Source: DATDPY01 sp964395765
GTDB taxonomy: Bacteria > Bacteroidota > Bacteroidia > Cytophagales > Cyclobacteriaceae
Length of the DNA stretch: 18,120 nt
Direction: 5' to 3'
Assembly (NCBI GenBank): GCA_964395765.1
Contig: CAYNCU010000071.1
Span: 1 to 18,120, forward strand
Shown here: positions 15,067 to 18,120 of the stretch, piece after piece
Layout: the number at the start of each line of letters is the position of its first letter
Numbering within the stretch: the stretch's first letter is position 1
Translations under genes and position numbers: made by a program
Notes under the pieces: generated by a model
Told to the model about the DNA's origin: nothing
Databases searched by the model: none
What the model saw: the letters and a program-made list of their open reading frames with translations, nothing else

Positions 15067-16340
15067 AACTGCTTACCATTAATAACCGGTTTAACCTGAT
15101 CAGTATCCTGGTATTCTTCATCCTGGCAGGATTTGTTCTGTTCCGGTTGTTCCGGTATCAACTCAAACAGGAACTGGATGAACAATTGCATGTCGAACGA
15201 ATTCATGTCAGTAATGCGTTACAGCAAATCGATTCTATTGGGAGCGCCTACCGGATGCTCAATGACGATCTCACTATCAGGCAAATTCCGGCCCAACTCG
15301 AAATAAGCCCCCTGCTATTCGATACCCTCATGTTTGACAATGTGGAGGACGATACCATCCCGTTACGGGTTATCCGCTTTTCAGCGAGGACGCAACTGGC
15401 CAATTATGAGATTCTCATTAAAAAATCGGAGCTGGAGAATTCCGATCTTGTGATCAGTATTTTTATCAGCCTGACAATCGTTTTCGGCCTTATCGGGTTG
15501 ATGATGATTTTAGTCAATAATTATTTCAGCAGGAAATTATGGAATCCTTTTCTTAAAACAATTTCCTCGATGAAAGCTTTGAACATTAATGATCGTGATT
15601 CGGTTTTCAACGGACCTCAAACCAGTATCAGGGAATTCAGGGACCTTAATGATGCCCTTGAACAGATGATTGAAAAAATCCGCTCGGACTATAACCGGAT
15701 AAAGGATTTTTCGGAAAACGCGGCCCATGAAATTCACACCCCGCTGGCCATAATCTCTTCAAAGCTGGAAAGCCTCCTGCAGGGAAGCGAATTGAATCAG
15801 GAAAGTGCCTTGCTGATTCACCAGGCCCTTGAAAATACCAGGCGTTTATCCAAACTTAACCAGGCGCTCCTTTTACTTACAAAAATTGAAAATCGTCAGT
15901 TCGAGGAAAGGGAAGAAATCAGCTTTTCCGAGATATTAAAAAAACACCTGGACAATTATGAAGAGATCATAGAACAAAAGAAAATTTCCGTGGATTTTGA
16001 TAATCTTGAAAATTTCATCTTTAGAATACATCCGGCCCTCGCCGATAGCCTCGTCTCCAACCTGCTCAATAATGCCATCCGGCATAACCAGGATCATGGA
16101 TCCATCCATATTATACTCCGTAAGAACGGTTTTACCATCATGAACACGGGAGAAAAACCGGAAGTACCGGTTGAGGTATTATTCACTCGTTTCAAAAAAG
16201 GAAATAAGGTTTCGTCCAACCTGGGCCTGGGATTGTCTATCGTAAAAGAAATCGTCGACACCAATCGACTGGGCATATCCTATAATTTTGAAAACGACCT
16301 TCACAAAATCACCATAGAATCATTTTCATCACAGGAATAA
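15063..16340 (+). CDS. Membrane sensor histidine kinase, partner of the adjacent response regulator
   Basis: The ATG at 15063 overlaps the response regulator stop (ATGA), so it is preferred over the ATG at 15051; the protein then has 425 residues. It has a transmembrane helix near residues 11-29, a periplasmic sensor region of about 100 residues, and a second helix at about 129-152. A linker follows, then HisKA with the phospho-acceptor His222 in AAHEIHTPLAII, where the usual HELRTPL is replaced by HEIHTPL. The HATPase part has an N-box (NLLNNAIRHN, Asn337), a G1-like NTGEKPEV and a G2 GLGLSIVKEI. The G1 box lacks the usual DxGxG, a variation often seen in Bacteroidota kinases. The sensor region matches no domain I can name. 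Signal and target genes are unknown. Confidence 0.92.
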   Translation: MKLLTINNRFNLISILVFFILAGFVLFRLFRYQLKQELDEQLHVERIHVSNALQQIDSIGSAYRMLNDDLTIRQIPAQLEISPLLFDTLMFDNVEDDTIPLRVIRFSARTQLANYEILIKKSELENSDLVISIFISLTIVFGLIGLMMILVNNYFSRKLWNPFLKTISSMKALNINDRDSVFNGPQTSIREFRDLNDALEQMIEKIRSDYNRIKDFSENAAHEIHTPLAIISSKLESLLQGSELNQESALLIHQALENTRRLSKLNQALLLLTKIENRQFEEREEISFSEILKKHLDNYEEIIEQKKISVDFDNLENFIFRIHPALADSLVSNLLNNAIRHNQDHGSIHIILRKNGFTIMNTGEKPEVPVEVLFTRFKKGNKVSSNLGLGLSIVKEIVDTNRLGISYNFENDLHKITIESFSSQE

Positions 16341-16424
16341 GGTATTTATTTACCCAGGGAAAATCCACCTGATTAAATTCAAGTACCGTATGTAATGTAC
16401 TATGCGGATAAATTCGTTTTAAAA

Positions 16425-16459
16425 AAAGGTTGCCCGGGATTGAGTCCCGGGCAACCTTT
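16425..16459 (-). terminator. Strong intrinsic terminator (15-bp stem) facing the sigma-factor operon
   Basis: AAAGGTTGCCCGGGA (16425-16439) pairs perfectly with TCCCGGGCAACCTTT (16445-16459) around a 5-base loop. Read on the minus strand it is followed by a T-run (TTTTTTTAAAA), so it best terminates the minus-strand operon. Read on the + strand, from the histidine kinase gene, it has an A-tract before the stem and no good U-tract after it, so it may act bidirectionally but weakly there. Confidence 0.85.
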
Positions 16460-16523
16460 GTAAATCAACCGTTGGGAGGTTATCAGTGTGAATTTTTACT
16501 TACGGAAAACCCACTTACGTTAT

Positions 16524-16628
16524 TTAAAACTTTAACCAATTTTCAATGTATGCAATAAGCGGAAAAAGGACAGCCTGAATCCGAAAGACCGAAATAGGCG
16601 GCTTTTCCGGCATGTCCGTCATTGCCAT
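16524..16628 (-). CDS. Candidate 34-residue small protein or structured RNA at the end of the sigma-factor operon
   Basis: On the minus strand an ORF runs from ATG at 16628 to TAA at 16524. It starts MAMTDMPEKPPISVFRIQAV, then LFPLIAYIENWLKF. It has a hydrophobic, aromatic C-terminal half and lies between the 78-residue membrane gene (58 bases upstream) and the terminator at 16425-16459, so it would share that transcript. The same DNA contains pairing arms CGGAAAA/TTTTCCG (16560-16566 with 16603-16609) and GCCT/AGGC, so a structured RNA is an alternative. No known family was recognised. Confidence 0.35.
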   Translation of the reverse strand: MAMTDMPEKPPISVFRIQAVLFPLIAYIENWLKF

Positions 16629-16685
16629 TTGAATGACAAACAATAATATAAATTGTGGGAAATTTTTGTTGTATTTTAACAAACT

Positions 16686-16922
16686 TTAACTTGCCTTCCC
16701 GTTTTTCCGGCTTGTCACAAAGGCGATTGCAGAATAAATTGCGCCCGTAATCAAAAGGTAGAAAGCAAAATTGATCAGGGTATCGCTGGCACTATGTGAC
16801 CGGCTGTCAATGTCGATAAACTTATAAATGGAATAAACAACGGCCATTAGGGCTGTCAGCCATCCCATCAAAGAAGAGGGAATGAATATTATTCCGTATT
16901 GTTTGAACCAGGGAAATTTCAT
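16686..16922 (-). CDS. Small membrane protein (two transmembrane helices) of unknown function
   Basis: This 78-residue protein has two predicted transmembrane helices (about residues 11-32 and 48-68) with a short hydrophilic link and a basic tail (SRKNGKAS). It has no signal peptide beyond the first helix and no recognised motif. It starts 11 bases after the stop of the 142-residue membrane gene, so it belongs to the sigma-factor operon. It could be a regulatory or structural partner of that protein. It ends shortly before the candidate 34-residue ORF and the terminator. The evidence for it being real is its length, hydrophobicity pattern and operon position; function is not known. Confidence 0.65.
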   Translation of the reverse strand: MKFPWFKQYGIIFIPSSLMGWLTALMAVVYSIYKFIDIDSRSHSASDTLINFAFYLLITGAIYSAIAFVTSRKNGKAS

Positions 16923-16933
16923 TTTCCTATAAA

Positions 16934-17362
16934 TTAAATAAATAATAACAAAGCGTAAACCATGATAACGACTATTGAAATAACAATCAGGAGAACAGGG
17001 AACAAGAATGATCTTATTAAGCTGGTCGTGAGCCGGTTTGCTCCGGAATAAAAATAAATATTTTTTATCCCCGCGAAATTAAGCAGAATGGTTAATCCAG
17101 GTAACAAACCGAATATAATAACGGAGAGGACCTGGTTAACGGATATAAATTCCCGGAGATCGGAGGAAAGATCGTGGCCGGGGAAATATAAAGATTTCAT
17201 AATTAAAGCGACGATAACATAAAGAGGTATAAAGGCCCACCACCAGGTAAGGGCAGTCTTTCTTTTTTGGTGAATGATATGTTCCGCAAGCATTTTTTGA
17301 TGTTTAAGATCGCTGACCTCCGGTTTTGACAATCCGATTAATTTTTTTTCAAATTCCTCCAT
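16934..17362 (-). CDS. Membrane protein, candidate anti-sigma factor for the adjacent ECF sigma factor
   Basis: This 142-residue protein has a hydrophilic, helical N-terminus of about 37 residues (MEEFEKKLIGLSKPEVSDLK onwards, charged) followed by about three transmembrane helices (near residues 38-58, 78-100 and 115-141). A short cytoplasmic helical segment next to membrane spans, encoded 8 bases after a sigma gene, is the usual arrangement of membrane anti-sigma factors. No zinc-binding HxxxCxxC motif of the ZAS type is present, so assignment rests on context. The 78-residue membrane protein follows by 11 bases. It may instead be an unrelated membrane protein carried in the sigma operon. 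Confidence 0.6.
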   Translation of the reverse strand: MEEFEKKLIGLSKPEVSDLKHQKMLAEHIIHQKRKTALTWWWAFIPLYVIVALIMKSLYFPGHDLSSDLREFISVNQVLSVIIFGLLPGLTILLNFAGIKNIYFYSGANRLTTSLIRSFLFPVLLIVISIVVIMVYALLLFI

Positions 17363-17370
17363 GACTAATG

Positions 17371-17967
17371 CTATAATTCAAAGATTCCGCTTTCGTTGCA
17401 CTGATGCCTTAAAATTTTTAATCCTCTCGATAATAATGATTTTATCGTTCCTTCATTTTTCCCCAGGATATCGCTTATTTCGCGGTTAGATTTCCCTTCG
17501 AAGTATCTCAATGCAATAACTTCCTGGTATTTTACCGGTAGTTTTTTCAGTAAATCCAGGACAGCATTGTATTGTTTGTGCCTGGATAATTCATGTTCAA
17601 GATTTTTCCTGTCCTCTTCTGCATAAGCCTGAAAGATCTCTCCTGTGGCAGAATCATACTTCTCCGAAATCCTTGATCTGAATTTCCTGTACCGGAAATA
17701 CAGGTTGGTTTCGTTGGTGGCAATCCGGTAAAGCCAGACCTTAACGGCAATTCCGCGGTAGTCAAAATGCCCGATATTAAGAAAAGCTTTCCGGAAGGTT
17801 TCCGATAAGATGTCCTTCGTCGTATCAAAATCGCCCGTCCTTCGAAACACGTAGCCGAAAATTAACTGATAATATTCGTTAAATACCAGCGTGAATTGCG
17901 ATGGGTCGTTTTTGATTTTGTTAATTAATTCTTCCTCTGTCAACTGGACGTAACTATTATCTTTCAA
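17371..17967 (-). CDS. ECF-type sigma-70 RNA polymerase sigma factor
   Basis: This 198-residue protein has the two-domain layout of group 4 (ECF) sigma factors. Region 2 (about residues 27-92) includes FNEYYQLIFGYVFRRTGDFD and KVWLYRIATNETNLYFRYRK. Region 4 (about residues 140-190) includes LPVKYQEVIALRYFEGKSNR then EISDILGKNEGTIKSLLSRG, the HTH that contacts the -35 element. It has no region 1.1 or 3, as expected. It is the first gene of a minus-strand unit with a membrane protein 8 bases downstream that may hold it inactive. Its target promoters are not identifiable here. The nested inverted repeat 23 bases upstream of its start could regulate it. The start ATG at 17967 is supported by length and no nearer alternative. 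Confidence 0.92.
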   Translation of the reverse strand: MKDNSYVQLTEEELINKIKNDPSQFTLVFNEYYQLIFGYVFRRTGDFDTTKDILSETFRKAFLNIGHFDYRGIAVKVWLYRIATNETNLYFRYRKFRSRISEKYDSATGEIFQAYAEEDRKNLEHELSRHKQYNAVLDLLKKLPVKYQEVIALRYFEGKSNREISDILGKNEGTIKSLLSRGLKILRHQCNESGIFEL

Positions 17968-17989
17968 TAATACAGAAAAGGGTTTCCGG

Positions 17990-18035
17990 TTGCATAAAAT
18001 GAAGGGTAAATTTGCAAACCCACTGTTTTATGCAA
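17990..18035. repeat. Nested inverted repeat upstream of the ECF sigma gene
   Basis: TTGCATAAAA (17990-17999) is the exact reverse complement of TTTTATGCAA (18026-18035). Between them GGGT (18004-18007) pairs with ACCC (18018-18021) around a 10-base loop, with a symmetric 4 x 4-base internal loop. The element spans 46 bases and starts 22 bases upstream of the sigma ATG on its coding strand. It could be an operator, a structured leader or a terminator for a gene beyond the window edge. No strong U-tract was seen. Confidence 0.45.
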
Positions 18036-18120
18036 TTGAATTGGTAAGTCTCAATGGAAAGATGAGAAATATTTAGAATTAAAATATACATTATAAAATA
18101 AAAAGCAATGCATTGAAAAC

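Overview
The window looks like part of a Bacteroidota (Bacteroidetes) chromosome. Start codons lack Shine-Dalgarno sequences and sit in AT-rich leaders. Two promoters match the Bacteroidota -7 element TAnnTTTG. The protein families are typical of that phylum: a DUF5916/CBM9-like outer-membrane protein, a BetR-like HTH regulator, a lipoprotein serine hydrolase and a histidine kinase with an 'NTG' G1 box. No RNA gene, insertion sequence, CRISPR array or phage gene was seen.

Region 1 (1-4028, + strand) is a bidirectional NAD(P)-linked [NiFe] hydrogenase operon of the Hox type (group 3d). It contains the C-terminal part of HoxF, then HoxU, HoxY, HoxH and, after a 96-base gap with a repeat-like hairpin, the endopeptidase HoxW. 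HoxFU form the NAD(P)H-oxidising diaphorase and HoxYH the hydrogenase. HoxW would remove the 24-residue C-terminal tail of HoxH after nickel insertion. The start of hoxF, any hoxE and the hyp genes are outside the window.

Region 2 (4114-9052) has two convergent genes: a lipoprotein serine beta-lactamase-family hydrolase (+) and a large DUF5916 outer-membrane protein (-). A strong hairpin and a CTCTGTG-type repeat lie between them. Region 3 (9187-11437, -) is a tightly coupled pair of polytopic membrane proteins resembling NnrS or heme-copper oxidase subunit I, of unknown function.

Region 4 (11479-16340) holds two paralogous secreted START/SRPBCC-domain proteins flanking a divergently placed HTH regulator, then an OmpR-type response regulator and histidine kinase that overlap by ATGA. 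The second START gene is preceded by a 27-codon ORF that overlaps it by ATGA. The first has a cluster of TTCCGGTA motifs over its promoter. Together they may form a lipid or envelope sensing module, which is inference.

Region 5 (16425-18035, -) is an ECF sigma factor operon: sigma factor, a probable membrane partner that may be its anti-sigma factor, a small membrane protein and possibly a 34-residue ORF, closed by a strong intrinsic terminator. A nested inverted repeat lies just upstream of the sigma gene.
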